From Bacillus inaquosorum KCTC 13429 (lineage in GTDB: Bacteria > Bacillota > Bacilli > Bacillales > Bacillaceae): a stretch of 64,000 bases of DNA. Made by a program: the position numbers and the translations under genes. Below are positions 19,782 through 33,088 of this stretch, piece after piece. Numbering within the stretch: position 1 is the first letter of the stretch; every line of letters begins with the position of its first letter. The notes under the pieces are model-generated. The model made no database searches, was not told the DNA's origin, and saw only the letters and a program-made list of their open reading frames with translations. The stretch covers positions 620,001-684,000 of the forward strand of contig NZ_AMXN01000001.1 in the NCBI RefSeq assembly GCF_000332645.1. The letters run 5' to 3'.

Positions 19782-21436
19782 CTGATGTAAAAAAATCAAT
19801 CCGTGCCAACAAGGGAACAGAGCTTGAATGCTTAGGATGGGAACAAGAGGCGGTACTTCGAATGCTTCGAAACAACCTTGATCCGGAAGTCGCCGAGAAG
19901 CCGGAAGACCTCATCGTATACGGCGGAATTGGCAAAGCCGCACGGGATTGGGACGCTTTTCACGCCATTGAGCATTCTTTGAAAACACTGAAAAATGATG
20001 AGACATTGCTCGTGCAATCCGGTAAGCCCGTTGGCATGTTCCGTACTCACCCGCAGGCACCGCGCGTGCTTTTAGCAAATTCTGTTCTTGTTCCGAAGTG
20101 GGCGAACTGGGAGCATTTCCACGAGCTTGAGAAAAAAGGGTTAATGATGTACGGACAGATGACGGCAGGCAGCTGGATTTACATTGGCTCACAGGGCATA
20201 TTGCAAGGAACCTATGAAACTTTCGCTGAGCTTGCGAGACAGCACTTCGGAGGAAGCTTAAAAGGAACATTGACGCTGACAGCCGGGCTCGGCGGAATGG
20301 GAGGCGCCCAGCCGTTGTCTGTCACGATGAATGAAGGGGTCGTCATTGCCGTCGAGGTTGATGAGAAACGTATCGACAAGCGGATCGAAACAAAATACTG
20401 CGATCGAAAAACAGCCTCGATTGAGGAAGCCTTAGCGTGGGCTGAAGAGGCAAAGCTGGCAGGAAAACCTCTATCCATTGCTCTTCTCGGAAACGCGGCA
20501 GAGGTTCACCACACACTTTTGAACCGAGGCGTCAAAATCGATATTGTGACGGATCAGACGTCTGCCCATGACCCATTAATCGGTTATGTTCCCGAGGGCT
20601 ATTCACTTGAGGAAGCTGATCGTTTGCGCCAAGACAATCCAGACCTTTACGTACGCCTTGCGAAGCAAAGCATGAAAAAACATGTGGAAGCCATGCTGGC
20701 ATTTCAACAAAAGGGCTCTGTTGTATTTGACTATGGCAACAATATCCGGCAAGTCGCAAAAGATGAAGGCCTGGTGAATGCCTTCGATTTTCCGGGGTTT
20801 GTCCCTGCCTACATCCGCCCCTTATTCTGTGAAGGAAAAGGACCGTTCCGCTGGGCGGCGCTTTCCGGTGATCCGGCAGATATTTACCGTACGGATGCTT
20901 TATTAAAAGAACTGTTCCCAGCCAATAAAGCCCTTCACCGCTGGATCGATATGGCACAGGAAAAAGTCACGTTCCAAGGCTTGCCGTCCCGTATTTGCTG
21001 GCTTGGATACGGAGAACGGAAAAAAATGGGCCTTGCCATTAACGAGTTGGTCAGAAACGGGGAGCTAAAAGCGCCTGTCGTTATCGGGAGAGATCATTTA
21101 GACTGCGGGTCTGTCGCCTCTCCAAACCGGGAAACAGAAGCGATGAAGGATGGAAGTGACGCTGTCGGCGATTGGGCTGTGCTCAATGCGCTTGTCAACA
21201 CGGCCGCGGGTGCAAGTTGGGTTTCCTTCCACCATGGCGGCGGCGTCGGAATGGGCTATTCCCTGCATGCCGGTATGGTCGCAGTTGCCGATGGAAGTGA
21301 GCTGGCTGACGAGCGGCTCGCCAGGGTCTTAACGAGCGACCCGGGGATGGGCATTATCCGCCATGCCGATGCGGGTTATGAACGTGCAGTTGAAGTAGCG
21401 AAAAAACAGGACATTATCGTGCCGATGCAAAAATAA
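19778..21436 (+). CDS. hutU: HutU, urocanate hydratase
   Basis: The 552-residue length is standard. It adds water to urocanate to give 4-imidazolone-5-propanoate using tightly bound NAD. Diagnostic stretches are [18 protein letters not shown] near the N-terminus, [15 protein letters not shown] for NAD binding (about residue 165-180) and [17 protein letters not shown] (about 435-451) with the family's catalytic cysteine. AGGGGGATGAACAT serves as ribosome-binding site and the start overlaps the hutH stop by 4 bp, so translation is probably coupled. Confidence 0.96.
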   Translation: MTDVKKSIRANKGTELECLGWEQEAVLRMLRNNLDPEVAEKPEDLIVYGGIGKAARDWDAFHAIEHSLKTLKNDETLLVQSGKPVGMFRTHPQAPRVLLANSVLVPKWANWEHFHELEKKGLMMYGQMTAGSWIYIGSQGILQGTYETFAELARQHFGGSLKGTLTLTAGLGGMGGAQPLSVTMNEGVVIAVEVDEKRIDKRIETKYCDRKTASIEEALAWAEEAKLAGKPLSIALLGNAAEVHHTLLNRGVKIDIVTDQTSAHDPLIGYVPEGYSLEEADRLRQDNPDLYVRLAKQSMKKHVEAMLAFQQKGSVVFDYGNNIRQVAKDEGLVNAFDFPGFVPAYIRPLFCEGKGPFRWAALSGDPADIYRTDALLKELFPANKALHRWIDMAQEKVTFQGLPSRICWLGYGERKKMGLAINELVRNGELKAPVVIGRDHLDCGSVASPNRETEAMKDGSDAVGDWAVLNALVNTAAGASWVSFHHGGGVGMGYSLHAGMVAVADGSELADERLARVLTSDPGMGIIRHADAGYERAVEVAKKQDIIVPMQK

Positions 21437-23663
<2,227 letters not shown>

Positions 23664-23741
23664 TGATCTTCTGGCAGGTTGTATTTTGGGCACGAGAAAC
23701 TCATCTGCCTAATGAACGGCAGCTAAAAGGAGGGCGAGACG

Positions 23742-25169
23742 GTGAATCTTCAGGAGAACAGCGGTCAACAGCTAAAACGCACGATGAAAAGCAGGCACTT
23801 ATTTATGATCTCATTGGGAGGCGTCATAGGGACAGGGCTTTTCCTCAGCACGGGTTATACGCTAAACCAAGCCGGACCCGGCGGTACGATACTCGCTTAT
23901 TTAATCGGCGGGTTGATGATGTACCTCGTCATGCAATGTCTCGGTGAATTGTCGGTCGCCATGCCAGTGACCGGTTCCTTTCAAAAATACGCCACAACAT
24001 TCATCGGGCCATCAACCGGTTTTATGGTCGGCATCATGTACTGGGTAAATTGGGTGGTGACGGTAGGTTCTGAGTTTACCGCATCCGGTATTCTCATGCA
24101 GCGCTGGTTTCCTGACAGCAGCGTATGGATGTGGAGTGCGATTTTTGCAGTTCTCCTTTTCGTATGCAACGCATTTTCAGTTAAGTTATTTGCGGAAACC
24201 GAATTTTGGTTTTCCAGCGTGAAGATTGTCACGATCATTTTATTTATCATTTTAGGAGGAGCCGCCATGTTTGGCCTGATCTCTTTAAACGGGACGGCTG
24301 ATGCTCCTATGTTGTCAAATTTCACAGATCATGGAGGATTGTTTCCAAATGGCTTTCTCGCCGTATTTATCGCCATGATATCTGTGAGCTTTGCCTTTTC
24401 CGGAACAGAATTAATCGGAGTCACAGCAGGAGAATCAGCAAATCCTCAAAAGGATATTCCGCGATCCATCCGTAATGTCGCATGGAGGACAGTCATTTTT
24501 TTCATTGGCGCTGTGTTCGTATTATCCGGGTTAATTTCGTGGAAGGAAGCAGGCGTGATTGAAAGCCCGTTTGTAGCCGTATTTGCAGAGATCGGAATCC
24601 CTTACGCCGCAGATATTATGAATTTCGTGATATTAACAGCCTTGCTGTCCGTCGCCAATTCAGGCCTATATGCTTCAACCCGTATGATGTGGTCGTTAGC
24701 AAATGAAAACATGATCAGCTCCCGTTTTAAGAAAGTCACATCTAAAGGCATTCCCTTAAATGCCTTAATGATCAGTATGGCCGTATCCTGTTTATCTCTC
24801 GTTTCCAGTATCGTGGCGCCTGGAACTGTATATGTGGTGATGGTAGCGATTGCTGGATTTGCAGGAGTCGTGGTCTGGATGAGCATTGCGCTGTCCCAAC
24901 TCTTGTTTCGCAAGAGATTTCTTAAAAAAGGAGGAAATGTAAAAGATCTGACATTTCGCACACCGCTTTACCCTCTGATGCCTATAGCCGCTCTTTTATT
25001 ATGCTCAGCTTCTTGTATCGGTCTTGCTTTTGATCCCAATCAAAGAATCGCACTATTCTGCGGAATCCCTTGTATCATCCTTTGCTATCTCATCTTCTAT
25101 TTCAAAAGAAAGTTTGAGAAAACAAAAAAAATCAGCCAAGAGGAATATCCGATCGATCATATCCTTTAA
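23742..25169 (+). CDS. hutM: HutM, histidine permease (APC superfamily)
   Basis: The product has 475 residues from a GTG start behind AAAGGAGGGCGAGACG. About twelve hydrophobic helices are visible. The first carries the amino-acid-permease signature [17 protein letters not shown] (residue about 22-38), and [17 protein letters not shown] is the substrate-site helix of the AAT subgroup. It imports histidine through the cytoplasmic membrane and is the last gene of hutPHUIGM, 78 bp after hutG. A strong bidirectional terminator follows. Confidence 0.94.
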   Translation: MNLQENSGQQLKRTMKSRHLFMISLGGVIGTGLFLSTGYTLNQAGPGGTILAYLIGGLMMYLVMQCLGELSVAMPVTGSFQKYATTFIGPSTGFMVGIMYWVNWVVTVGSEFTASGILMQRWFPDSSVWMWSAIFAVLLFVCNAFSVKLFAETEFWFSSVKIVTIILFIILGGAAMFGLISLNGTADAPMLSNFTDHGGLFPNGFLAVFIAMISVSFAFSGTELIGVTAGESANPQKDIPRSIRNVAWRTVIFFIGAVFVLSGLISWKEAGVIESPFVAVFAEIGIPYAADIMNFVILTALLSVANSGLYASTRMMWSLANENMISSRFKKVTSKGIPLNALMISMAVSCLSLVSSIVAPGTVYVVMVAIAGFAGVVVWMSIALSQLLFRKRFLKKGGNVKDLTFRTPLYPLMPIAALLLCSASCIGLAFDPNQRIALFCGIPCIILCYLIFYFKRKFEKTKKISQEEYPIDHIL

Positions 25170-25173
25170 TTAA

Positions 25174-25208
25174 AACAGCACACCCCAATCAGGATGGGAT
25201 GTGCTGTT
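25174..25208. terminator. Shared terminator between hutM and pdp
   Basis: AACAGCACA and TGTGCTGTT are perfect arms, extended by CCCC/GGGA-type pairing around the loop. The operons converge here, and T- and A-runs flank both sides, so it serves hut and deo transcription. Confidence 0.85.
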
Positions 25209-25212
25209 ATTT

Positions 25213-26514
25213 TTATTCTGTAATTAACGTATGAATCAGCTTCGGCGCCTTCGCTTCCACTGCGATGCGGATGTTGTCATAGACTTTCGCGATGACTTCA
25301 TCGACGTTTTCGCGGTTGGCATAAAGCGTCACGAGCGGTTCGCCTTTTTCTACCTTGTCGCCGACCTTTTTGCGGAGCATGATGCCGACGGCTAAATCGA
25401 TTTCGTCTTCTTTTGTGGCGCGTCCGGCCCCTAACAGCATCGCTGCAACGCCGATTTCGTCCGCGACGATTTCGGAGACGACACCCGCTTCTTTGGCAGG
25501 CACATCAATTTGATATGCAGCTTGCGGAAGCTTAGACGGATCGTCAACAATCGAGCTGTCGCCGCCTTGGTTTTTCAGGAAGTCCTTGAATTTCTCAAGT
25601 GCCTTGCCGTTTTTCATGACTTCTTCCAGCTTCGCTCTCGCCTCGTCCAAAGTATTGGCTTTTTTCGCAAGCACAACCATTTGGCTTCCGAGCGTTAAGA
25701 CAAGCTCATGAAGATCCTCAGGTCCCTCACCTTTGAGCGTGTCGATCGCTTCTTTGACTTCAAGCGCATTTCCGATCGCAAAGCCGAGCGGCTGGGACAT
25801 ATCAGAAATAACAGCCATTGTTTGGCGGCCGACATTATTTCCGATGCGCACCATCGCTTTGGCGAGTTCAGCCGCGTCTTCTTCCGTTTTCATGAAGGCG
25901 CCCGCTCCCGTTTTTACGTCAAGCACGATCGCATCCGCCCCGGCAGCGATTTTTTTGCTCATAATCGAGCTTGCGATCAGCGGGATGGAATTGACCGTTC
26001 CCGTTACATCACGAAGCGCGTACAGTTTTTTATCAGCCGGCGTCAAGTTGCCGCTTTGGCCGATGACAGCGACCTTGTCACGGTTCACGAGCTTAATAAA
26101 TTCATCCTTCGTCAGTTCCACGTGAAAGCCGGCGATCGCCTCTAATTTATCAATCGTCCCGCCCGTATGTCCGAGACCGCGGCCGGACATTTTGGCAACG
26201 GGCACGTCAAGAGCCGCAACAAGCGGGGCGAGAACGAGTGTTGTCGTGTCGCCGACGCCGCCGGTAGAGTGTTTGTCGACTTTAATTCCTTCAATGGCAG
26301 AAAGATCAATCGTTTCACCGGAATTCACCATAGCCATCGTCAAGTCTGCACGTTCACGGTCACTCATATCCTGGAAGAAAATCGCCATGGCAAGCGCGCT
26401 TGCCTGATAATCAGGAATGCTTCCATCTGTATAGCCGTTCACGAAAAATTGAATTTCTTCTGTGGTGAGTTCTTTACCGTTCTGTTTTTTGATGATGATA
26501 TCTACCATTCTCAT
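25213..26514 (-). CDS. pdp: Pdp, pyrimidine-nucleoside phosphorylase
   Basis: The product has 433 residues with the three regions of the thymidine/pyrimidine phosphorylase family: an alpha domain, a glycosyltransferase-3-type domain with [20 protein letters not shown] (phosphate loop, about residue 81-100) and [19 protein letters not shown], and a C-terminal domain ending [14 protein letters not shown]. It releases pyrimidine bases and (deoxy)ribose-1-phosphate from uridine, thymidine and deoxyuridine. It is third in deoC-nupC-pdp, 29 bp after nupC, under DeoR. Confidence 0.95.
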   Translation of the reverse strand: MRMVDIIIKKQNGKELTTEEIQFFVNGYTDGSIPDYQASALAMAIFFQDMSDRERADLTMAMVNSGETIDLSAIEGIKVDKHSTGGVGDTTTLVLAPLVAALDVPVAKMSGRGLGHTGGTIDKLEAIAGFHVELTKDEFIKLVNRDKVAVIGQSGNLTPADKKLYALRDVTGTVNSIPLIASSIMSKKIAAGADAIVLDVKTGAGAFMKTEEDAAELAKAMVRIGNNVGRQTMAVISDMSQPLGFAIGNALEVKEAIDTLKGEGPEDLHELVLTLGSQMVVLAKKANTLDEARAKLEEVMKNGKALEKFKDFLKNQGGDSSIVDDPSKLPQAAYQIDVPAKEAGVVSEIVADEIGVAAMLLGAGRATKEDEIDLAVGIMLRKKVGDKVEKGEPLVTLYANRENVDEVIAKVYDNIRIAVEAKAPKLIHTLITE

Positions 26515-26543
26515 GTATGGTCACCGATCCTTTTCGATTAAGT

Positions 26544-27725
26544 TCAGTAAATCAAGCCCACAATTGCCGCTGATAAAAAGCTGACAAGCGTAGCGCCGTA
26601 TAATAATTTCAAGCCGAAGCGAGCAACAACATTTCCTTGCTTTTCATTCAGTCCTTTTACGGCACCGGAAATGATTCCGATTGAGGAGAAGTTCGCAAAT
26701 GACACAAGGAACACGGATACGATCGCTGTCGTACGGCCGCTGAAGTCGAAGCCGTTTTGCGTTAGCGACGTCATGGCGACAAATTCATTGGATACCATTT
26801 TTGTTGCCATAATGCTTCCCGCATTAACAGCTTCATTCCATGGGATACCGACAAGAAAAGCGAATGGAGCAAACACATATCCAAGAAGGCCTTGGAAGGA
26901 AATACCGAATACTGCGTTAAAAATACCGTTAATCAAGGCAATAATCGCGACAAATCCGATCAGCATCGCAGCGACGACAACCGCTACTTTAAATCCGTCA
27001 AGGATGTATTCTCCGAGCACTTCGAAGAAGGATTGTTTTTCTTCTTCTTCAACACGAAGCATATCCTCTTCTTTCGCAACATCGTAAGGATTAATAATAG
27101 AAGCGATAATGAAACCGCCAAATAAGTTCAAGACTAGCGCCGTTACAACATATTCCGGTTTCAGCATCGTCATATACGCGCCGACGATTGACATTGATAC
27201 GGTTGACATCGCAGAAGCGCAAAGCGTGTACAAGCGCTGCTGATTTAAAAGACCGAGTTCTTTCTTCAAGGAGATAAATACTTCCGACTGTCCTAAAATA
27301 GCAGAAGCGACTGCATTATACGATTCCAGTCTTCCCATACCGTTTACCTTGCTGAGGGCAAGACCGATATATTTAATAATAAACGGGAGGACCTTCCATT
27401 TTTGCAGAATCCCGATCAGAGCGGAAATAAACACGATTGGCAAGAGAACATTCATAAAGAATGTCGTTTGGTCCGCATTCACCAAACCGCCAAATACAAA
27501 GTTGATTCCTTCTGCCGCGTATTCAAGCAAGTAATTGAATCCTTTTGCAAATCCTCCAACGAGGAAATTACCTACCCCGGTATTGAGGAGAATGAAGCCG
27601 AGAATAAATTGCAAAATGAGCATAACAACAATTGGGCGGATCTTAATTCTTTTTTTCCCGCTGCTCGCGATCCACGCGAGGCCTAAAAACACGATTAAAC
27701 CGATAATCCCAATCAAATACTTCAT
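26544..27725 (-). CDS. nupC: NupC, pyrimidine nucleoside/H+ symporter (CNT family)
   Basis: The product has 393 residues with about ten hydrophobic segments and the concentrative nucleoside transporter hallmarks [12 protein letters not shown] (about residue 145-156) and [25 protein letters not shown] (about 295-320). It brings pyrimidine ribo- and deoxyribonucleosides into the cell for Pdp and DeoC. The gene lies between deoC and pdp with short gaps, so it belongs to the DeoR-controlled operon. Confidence 0.94.
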   Translation of the reverse strand: MKYLIGIIGLIVFLGLAWIASSGKKRIKIRPIVVMLILQFILGFILLNTGVGNFLVGGFAKGFNYLLEYAAEGINFVFGGLVNADQTTFFMNVLLPIVFISALIGILQKWKVLPFIIKYIGLALSKVNGMGRLESYNAVASAILGQSEVFISLKKELGLLNQQRLYTLCASAMSTVSMSIVGAYMTMLKPEYVVTALVLNLFGGFIIASIINPYDVAKEEDMLRVEEEEKQSFFEVLGEYILDGFKVAVVVAAMLIGFVAIIALINGIFNAVFGISFQGLLGYVFAPFAFLVGIPWNEAVNAGSIMATKMVSNEFVAMTSLTQNGFDFSGRTTAIVSVFLVSFANFSSIGIISGAVKGLNEKQGNVVARFGLKLLYGATLVSFLSAAIVGLIY

Positions 27726-27818
27726 ATGTGTTCTCCTTTATTTGTATTCGCTTACAATAACTGTTTCCCCAGAAAAGAAAGATAAGCAACGGAAAGCAAT
27801 GTGCCTTCCGTCAGCTTC

Positions 27819-28487
27819 TTAGTAGTCTCCGCCTGATGCGTTTTCTCCTTTTACAATGGAAACGCCTGCGCTTGCGCCGATTCGGCTCGCTCCCGCCTCG
27901 ACCATTGTGTCTACATCTTCTTTCGTTCTTACGCCGCCGGATGCTTTCACGCCGATATCAGGGTCTACTGTTTTGCGCATTAAAGCGATATCTTCCTTCG
28001 TTGCGCCGCCTGTAGAGAAGCCTGTTGATGTTTTCACGAAATCCGCTCCCGCAGAAACCGCTAAACGGCATGCACGTTCTTTTTCTTCATCAGTCAGAAG
28101 GCACGTTTCGATAATGACTTTGACAAGCGCTTTTCCGGCTGCAGCTTCCACTACACCGCGGATATCCGCTTCAACAACATCATCTTCTTTGTCTTTCAAA
28201 GCGGCAATGTTAATGACCATGTCCACTTCAGTGGCGCCTTTTGAAATCGCGTCTTTTGTTTCGAACGCTTTTGTTTCCGTTGTGTTGGCACCGAGCGGGA
28301 AGCCGATGACCGTACAAACGTCAACTCCTGTTCCCTCAAGCTCTTTTGCAGCAAGCTGCACCCATGTGGGATTTACACATACAGAAGCAAACTTGTATGT
28401 TTTTGCTTCTTCGATTAATGTTAGAATTTCCGCTTTTTGTGTATGCGGTTTCAAAGCTGTATGATCAATTATGTTAGCTAATGACAT
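27819..28487 (-). CDS. deoC: DeoC, deoxyribose-phosphate aldolase
   Basis: The product has 222-223 residues from the ATG in [15 protein letters not shown]; three upstream in-frame codons are not needed. GGAAGTGTGCGAAGG is the ribosome-binding region. It is a class I aldolase that splits 2-deoxyribose-5-phosphate into glyceraldehyde-3-phosphate and acetaldehyde. Asp92 in EVDMVINI, the Schiff-base Lys in [10 protein letters not shown] (about 152) and the second Lys in VKASGGVRT (about 181) are present. First gene of the operon. Confidence 0.95.
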   Translation of the reverse strand: MSLANIIDHTALKPHTQKAEILTLIEEAKTYKFASVCVNPTWVQLAAKELEGTGVDVCTVIGFPLGANTTETKAFETKDAISKGATEVDMVINIAALKDKEDDVVEADIRGVVEAAAGKALVKVIIETCLLTDEEKERACRLAVSAGADFVKTSTGFSTGGATKEDIALMRKTVDPDIGVKASGGVRTKEDVDTMVEAGASRIGASAGVSIVKGENASGGDY

Positions 28488-28523
28488 CCTTCGCACACTT
28501 CCTTTTTTGTTAAGATATTTTTT

Positions 28524-28576
28524 AGCATAACCGACTTTTGAACATATGTAAATTGGTAATTGAAATTTTGTTCAGC
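28524..28576 (-). promoter_or_regulatory. deoC-nupC-pdp promoter and DeoR operator
   Basis: On the minus strand, TTTACA (28547-28552) and TATGCT (28524-28529) are 17 bp apart. Upstream, GCTGAACAAAATTTCAAT (28559-28576) is the near-palindromic DeoR operator. A half-site TTCAAAAG (28535-28542) lies between -35 and -10. This matches the palindrome-plus-half-site arrangement described for B. subtilis DeoR. Confidence 0.85.
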
Positions 28577-28592
28577 AAACGGTTTGAACGTG

Positions 28593-29534
28593 TCACAAAT
28601 CATTAACAAGCGCCCTTGCGGTATGCTGGTCAATGATTAAAACGTTGGCATATTTCCCCGTTAACGCACCGTGTATGGAGGACACTTTTCTGCTCCCGCC
28701 GGCCACTAAAATGGAGCGTTCCTTCAGTCTGAGGTCTTCAAGCTCGACGCCGATGGTCCGGTCATTGATGGCGGCGCTGCAAATGTTTCCTTTCGCATCA
28801 AAAAAGCGTGAACAGATATCCCCGACAGCCTGTTTTTTCAGCAGGGCTTTCTCTTCTTCACTAAAATAACCGAGCCGGAATAACAGCGCTTCGTCACGGA
28901 CAGTGCCCACCGTGAAGAGAGCGATATTCGCCTGCTTGCCCATCTCGATGATCCGCTCAATATGACGGTCTTTCTCCACCATTCGCTTCACATCCGCATT
29001 ATCAAACACGACGGGAAGCGGGAGATAGCGCGGCATCGTTTGAAAAGCCTCCGCAAACAGCTGAATTGTTTCAGCGGAATACGTGTTTACCCGGGAATGG
29101 CTGATGCCGCCTTTCAGCTGGACGACCTCGACGCCTTTTACCTGCTTCGGCTGCATGTTTTGCGCGATTTGATACATGGTGGTTCCCCAGCTGACACCGA
29201 CAATGTCGCCGTCTTTCACCGTTTCATGCATATATTCTGCACCATAGCGGCTTAGGTCATGTGTAATTCCTGCATAATCTGGTGTCGGGGAAAACACAAC
29301 ATGCGCCTCGAGAAGCCCATATTTCTCTTCAAGCATGGAACCGAGCGCATCCAAATCTTCAAAAGGGTCCATGACGCGAATCTGGACAAATCCTTTTGCT
29401 TTTGCATATTGCAGCAGCCGGGAAACGGTCGGCCTTGAAATGTTGAGCTGCTCAGCAATTTGCTGCTGACTGTAGTCAGACTGATAGTAAAGCCTTGCCG
29501 CTTCTATGCTTAATTGTTGTTTTTCCCGATCCAT
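28593..29534 (-). CDS. deoR: DeoR, deoxyribonucleoside regulator (SorC family)
   Basis: The product has 313 residues. The N-terminal helix-turn-helix is in YSQQQIAEQLNISRPTVSRL (residue about 21-40). The remainder is a sugar-phosphate-binding SorC domain with VGVSWGTTMYQIAQ (about 113-126) and the nucleophilic Lys region VQLKGGISHS. It represses deoC-nupC-pdp until deoxyribose-5-phosphate binds. It is upstream of deoC on the same strand with its own short leader. Despite its name it is not a DeoR-fold protein like IolR. Confidence 0.93.
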   Translation of the reverse strand: MDREKQQLSIEAARLYYQSDYSQQQIAEQLNISRPTVSRLLQYAKAKGFVQIRVMDPFEDLDALGSMLEEKYGLLEAHVVFSPTPDYAGITHDLSRYGAEYMHETVKDGDIVGVSWGTTMYQIAQNMQPKQVKGVEVVQLKGGISHSRVNTYSAETIQLFAEAFQTMPRYLPLPVVFDNADVKRMVEKDRHIERIIEMGKQANIALFTVGTVRDEALLFRLGYFSEEEKALLKKQAVGDICSRFFDAKGNICSAAINDRTIGVELEDLRLKERSILVAGGSRKVSSIHGALTGKYANVLIIDQHTARALVNDL

Positions 29535-29670
29535 TCCGCACCTCCCTGTGGATCAGTTCATGATGCAACTGCTTTCGATTTGCTTTTATTATACAGGCTG
29601 GCGCCGGCTTTCATCCACCTGATTTCTCAGAAACTGAAAAATGCTCTGCACGCGAATCTGCGCCCAGAGC

Positions 29671-30498
29671 TTACTTCTCCCATGTCATATGCTGATAAAT
29701 CCCTTTCATAATAGCGTACAGTCCATATAGGATCAGTCCAAACGCCAAAAAAGATAGAATCATTTTGCCATGCGGCTGCTGCGCGAGTTCGGCGAGCGCG
29801 CCGTCAAAGCCTCTTGTGTCGTCGGGATCAGCGGTCATGGCTGTCTTGATGAGAAAATAGCCGATGGCTGAGAAAATAATGGCACGGGCGATATTGCCTG
29901 CCCGCCCGGTGTTTTTTGCAATGCATATCATCTGTTTGTTCATTTTTGACGTATCAAATTCTTTCATAAAAGCAGCCCGCACACCTTTTATAAATTGAAC
30001 AATCGCAAAGAGGATAAAACCTGCTCCCGTAAGCCCTGTGAGCCATTGGCCGAACGGCTGCGCCAATACATAAGCGGACCACGTCTGCTCTGAAGTGCTG
30101 TCGTCCCCTTGGCCAAATACAAAGCGCAAGGCTTTCCAAGCAATGGATGCGTAAACGGCGGCGCTGAAAAAATTCCCCGTCCTCCGCGACAGGCCGCGCC
30201 TGCTTGTTCCGTGGCCCTCCGTGTCCTTGAGCGCACTCAGCACCATCCAGATCACATAACCAATAAGACCGACACCTATGAAAAAAAGCAAGAATGACCC
30301 ATACGGCATGCGTGATAATGTTTGGAGCGCTCCGCTCGAATCTTTCGCGCCGCCCGCCCCGGCAGCCGTCATACATGCTAAAATCCCGAGCAGGATAAAA
30401 ACGCCGCCAAATGCAAAATAACCAAGCCTCCCGAATCGCTTGATCCAAGGCTTGGTTTCCTGTTTGATTTTTGACATGTACTGGTCTTTCACGGCCAT
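29671..30498 (-). CDS. yxxB: YxxB, DUF1206 membrane protein
   Basis: The product has 275 residues built of three repeats of about 75 residues, each with two hydrophobic segments. Each repeat contains a GY or GF followed by a run of small residues: RFGRLGYFAFGGVFILLG, NFFSAAVYASIAWKALRF and NTGRAGNIARAIIFSAIGYF. This is the DUF1206 architecture; the function is unknown. It lies 65 bp after yxeR and may be the last gene of the yxeK-R transcript. Confidence 0.8.
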   Translation of the reverse strand: MAVKDQYMSKIKQETKPWIKRFGRLGYFAFGGVFILLGILACMTAAGAGGAKDSSGALQTLSRMPYGSFLLFFIGVGLIGYVIWMVLSALKDTEGHGTSRRGLSRRTGNFFSAAVYASIAWKALRFVFGQGDDSTSEQTWSAYVLAQPFGQWLTGLTGAGFILFAIVQFIKGVRAAFMKEFDTSKMNKQMICIAKNTGRAGNIARAIIFSAIGYFLIKTAMTADPDDTRGFDGALAELAQQPHGKMILSFLAFGLILYGLYAIMKGIYQHMTWEK

Positions 30499-30562
30499 GT
30501 GTCCAACCCTCTTTCACAGAATCCTTACTGTAACATTCCCGATTGGACAAAGTTGAAACAGC

Positions 30563-31681
30563 TTATGTCTCAGCATGTCCGGCTGAGACATGTTTTTGCT
30601 GATCAGCTGATTGTGCGGGCGTCATCCAGGCAGCCGCTGCCGCAGCTGTGATTCCGCCAGTTATTTTTCCAATGATCATAGCAGCCGCCATTTCTTTTTT
30701 CATTCCGGCCACAAAACCGAGATGGCTGCCAAGCACAAAGGCTGCGCTAACCGCAAACGCGACATTGATGACCTTTCCTCTCGGCGTCATATCTTTTAAT
30801 GAAGCCAGCATTGGAATATGATGAGCCAATGAGGTCACCAAGCCTGCTGTTGCTGTCTCATCTAAATGAAAACATCTCCCCAGTGCCTGAAGCGGCTTTT
30901 TAAAGGCTTTTGTGATAAAGGCCGTCATCGGAAAAGCTCCTGCCAAGGCAATGGCGATGGTGCCTGTTGTTTGTATCCCTGTTTCGATGTTCTCCATTCC
31001 TGGTATCAGCACAATGCCGGTTAGCGTTTCAACGGAGACAGCTGCAAGCCCGATAATCGCAATCACACTGACAGCCTTTCCGAAAAGATGAAATAAACGA
31101 ATGATGCTGTCGGTGTACCGCCATAACCCAAAAGCGATCAAAGCAGACAAAAGACTCGGAATCAGGAGGTTTTTACCTATCATGACGATGTCAAAGCCTG
31201 CGCATAATCCGCCGATGAAGCAACCGATCGGCACTGTACACAGCCCGATTAATATTCCTTTTGCAAAGTACGGATGATCCTCTTTTTCGATGATGCCTAG
31301 AGCGACGGGAATCGTAAAGACGATTGCCGGCCCCATCATCGTTCCTAAAAACACCCATGAAAACAGTCCGGCCTGTGGATCTTTCGCCATTTCTCCAGCG
31401 AGCGCATATCCTCCCATATCAATCGCCAAGATGGTATTCGCAAAGGATGAAGGATCGGCGCCAATCGCTGTGTAAACCGGAGAGACGATGGGAATCAGGA
31501 TGGCCGCCAGTACGGGTGCCAGCGACACAATTCCGATCATGGACAGCGCCAGCGGCCCCATGGCCTTGAAGCCGTCCGCAAACCGCTCGCCAAGCCCCCA
31601 TCTGTTCCCTAAACAATAATCCGCCGCTCCCCATAGTAAAAAGGCAGCCAAAATGAATACAACCGCGTCATTTACCGTCAT
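30563..31681 (-). CDS. yxeR: YxeR, EutH-like ethanolamine-type transporter
   Basis: The product has 372 residues with ten or more hydrophobic segments and begins MTVNDAVVFILAAFLLWGAAD. The N-terminal block with DYCLGNRWGLGERFADGFKA and the MIGIVSLAPVLAAIL helix are typical of the EutH ethanolamine permease family. No eut genes are nearby. It sits 70 bp after yxeQ in the sulfur-salvage cluster, so its substrate is more likely related to that pathway than to ethanolamine, but this is not shown by sequence. Confidence 0.8.
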   Translation of the reverse strand: MTVNDAVVFILAAFLLWGAADYCLGNRWGLGERFADGFKAMGPLALSMIGIVSLAPVLAAILIPIVSPVYTAIGADPSSFANTILAIDMGGYALAGEMAKDPQAGLFSWVFLGTMMGPAIVFTIPVALGIIEKEDHPYFAKGILIGLCTVPIGCFIGGLCAGFDIVMIGKNLLIPSLLSALIAFGLWRYTDSIIRLFHLFGKAVSVIAIIGLAAVSVETLTGIVLIPGMENIETGIQTTGTIAIALAGAFPMTAFITKAFKKPLQALGRCFHLDETATAGLVTSLAHHIPMLASLKDMTPRGKVINVAFAVSAAFVLGSHLGFVAGMKKEMAAAMIIGKITGGITAAAAAAWMTPAQSADQQKHVSAGHAET

Positions 31682-31750
31682 GGTTTCTCCTTTTTCAAAC
31701 GTATGATTGGTTTTATCATATCATCTGAAAATGGTTAATAGAGCTGAATC

Positions 31751-33088
31751 TTATTCAATATGCGCCAAAAATTCTTTTATATCTGCTTGCTCAACTGCTG
31801 TTATGATGTCTCGCGCTTTTTCATACGGAACCGTTAATGTCAATTTTTCTTTTATGTCTTCTTCAGACAGCTCATTGCCGGGAGCTCCTTTTGGACAGTC
31901 CACACGCGCTTCGCATATGCGGCCGTCTGATAAATAGGCCCGGATAATTGTGAAACGGCCTTTTGGAACGGCATGAGGAGCCGGCTGAATGGCATTGTCA
32001 TGCACTCGCTGAATATGTTCTATTGTCGTTTGAATGCCGCTTGGGATCAGCTGGCTGTTGAAATGCTCAGCGGTCAGTTCATGTCCATGCAAAGCAAGGG
32101 CAATGACATATTCAACGCTGAAACGGCCTTCCTCTCCAGTTTTCGGCGATCTTTCCGTTAATGCAGCATCTCCGCCTGGCGGAAAAATCAATTCAACCCG
32201 CTCGGTATTGGCGGCAGAAATGGCTTGCTCGGAGACAAGTTTGCGTATTGCATCTGCGGCATGGTGTGCCGCGGAGCAAAATGGATAAATTTTAAACCAT
32301 AGGCCTGGCTTCACGATTCTCCATGGTGCGCCCCAACGGTTAAGCAAAGTGTTTTGGGCTTTTTCCAAATCGCCGTACAGACCGAAGAAACCAGCCTCTC
32401 CATCAAGTGCCGTGCGGGACCCGCCAAATTCTGATTGGGCCAGCTTAACGGCTAGCACGCCAGCCTGAGCTGCCAGCCCGGCGTGCAGCGGTTTCATTTC
32501 TGTTCCAAATTGCGCCCTCATCCCGGCAGATTGCGTAGCTGCAAAACCAATGGCTTTTTCCAGCTCTTCTTGAGTCAGTTCCTCTGCGTAACCTGCGGCG
32601 CAGGCAGCAGCGATCGCGCCAAGCGTTCCTGTATTATGCCAGCCCTTTTCATAGTGGCGGCTCCCAATTGATTCGCCCAGCCTTGCCATCACTTCAACAC
32701 CGACAATATAAGCGCCAAGAAGCCGCTCGTCATGTCCGCGAGCGGCAGAAGCCATAAGAGCCGGCAGGATCACTGCACTTGGATGCCCTCTTACATCGGA
32801 GTGGACATCATCAAAATCCAATGCATGGGCGATAAAACCATTGAGCATCGCGGATTGTAATGGCGCGGCCTTTTTTCCTTGCCCGATAATAGGGACAAGG
32901 GGCGTTCCTCCTTCATCCTCAATCAGGCGAAGGAGCTTTTGAATTCCTTTATCTTCTCTTCCTGCGAATGAAGCGGCTGTAAAGTCGAGTAATCCTTTTT
33001 TTGCTTCACGCATCGCGTCAATTGAATGCTCAGGCTGTGACGTTCTCACAGCCTCTGCAAGCCCTGCTGTCAGCCCTTGTCTGCTCAT
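31751..33088 (-). CDS. yxeQ: YxeQ, MmgE/PrpD-family protein
   Basis: The product has 445 residues of the MmgE/PrpD family, the fold of 2-methylcitrate dehydratase and cis-aconitate decarboxylase. The active-site region [19 protein letters not shown] (about residue 87-105) and [20 protein letters not shown] are seen. In the S-(2-succino)cysteine pathway this gene has been named scmQ; its step is less certain than the others. Its ATG overlaps the yxeP stop. Confidence 0.88.
   Translation of the reverse strand: MSRQGLTAGLAEAVRTSQPEHSIDAMREAKKGLLDFTAASFAGREDKGIQKLLRLIEDEGGTPLVPIIGQGKKAAPLQSAMLNGFIAHALDFDDVHSDVRGHPSAVILPALMASAARGHDERLLGAYIVGVEVMARLGESIGSRHYEKGWHNTGTLGAIAAACAAGYAEELTQEELEKAIGFAATQSAGMRAQFGTEMKPLHAGLAAQAGVLAVKLAQSEFGGSRTALDGEAGFFGLYGDLEKAQNTLLNRWGAPWRIVKPGLWFKIYPFCSAAHHAADAIRKLVSEQAISAANTERVELIFPPGGDAALTERSPKTGEEGRFSVEYVIALALHGHELTAEHFNSQLIPSGIQTTIEHIQRVHDNAIQPAPHAVPKGRFTIIRAYLSDGRICEARVDCPKGAPGNELSEEDIKEKLTLTVPYEKARDIITAVEQADIKEFLAHIE

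Noticed and set aside
20532-20957. Minus-strand open frame of about 141 codons opposite hutU
   Set aside because: Antisense shadow of a conserved enzyme with no ribosome-binding site or recognisable protein texture.
29954-30550. Long minus-strand open frame of about 198 codons across yxxB
   Set aside because: It is the shifted frame of yxxB with unnatural composition (many Arg, Cys and Trp); the yxxB frame has clear membrane repeats.
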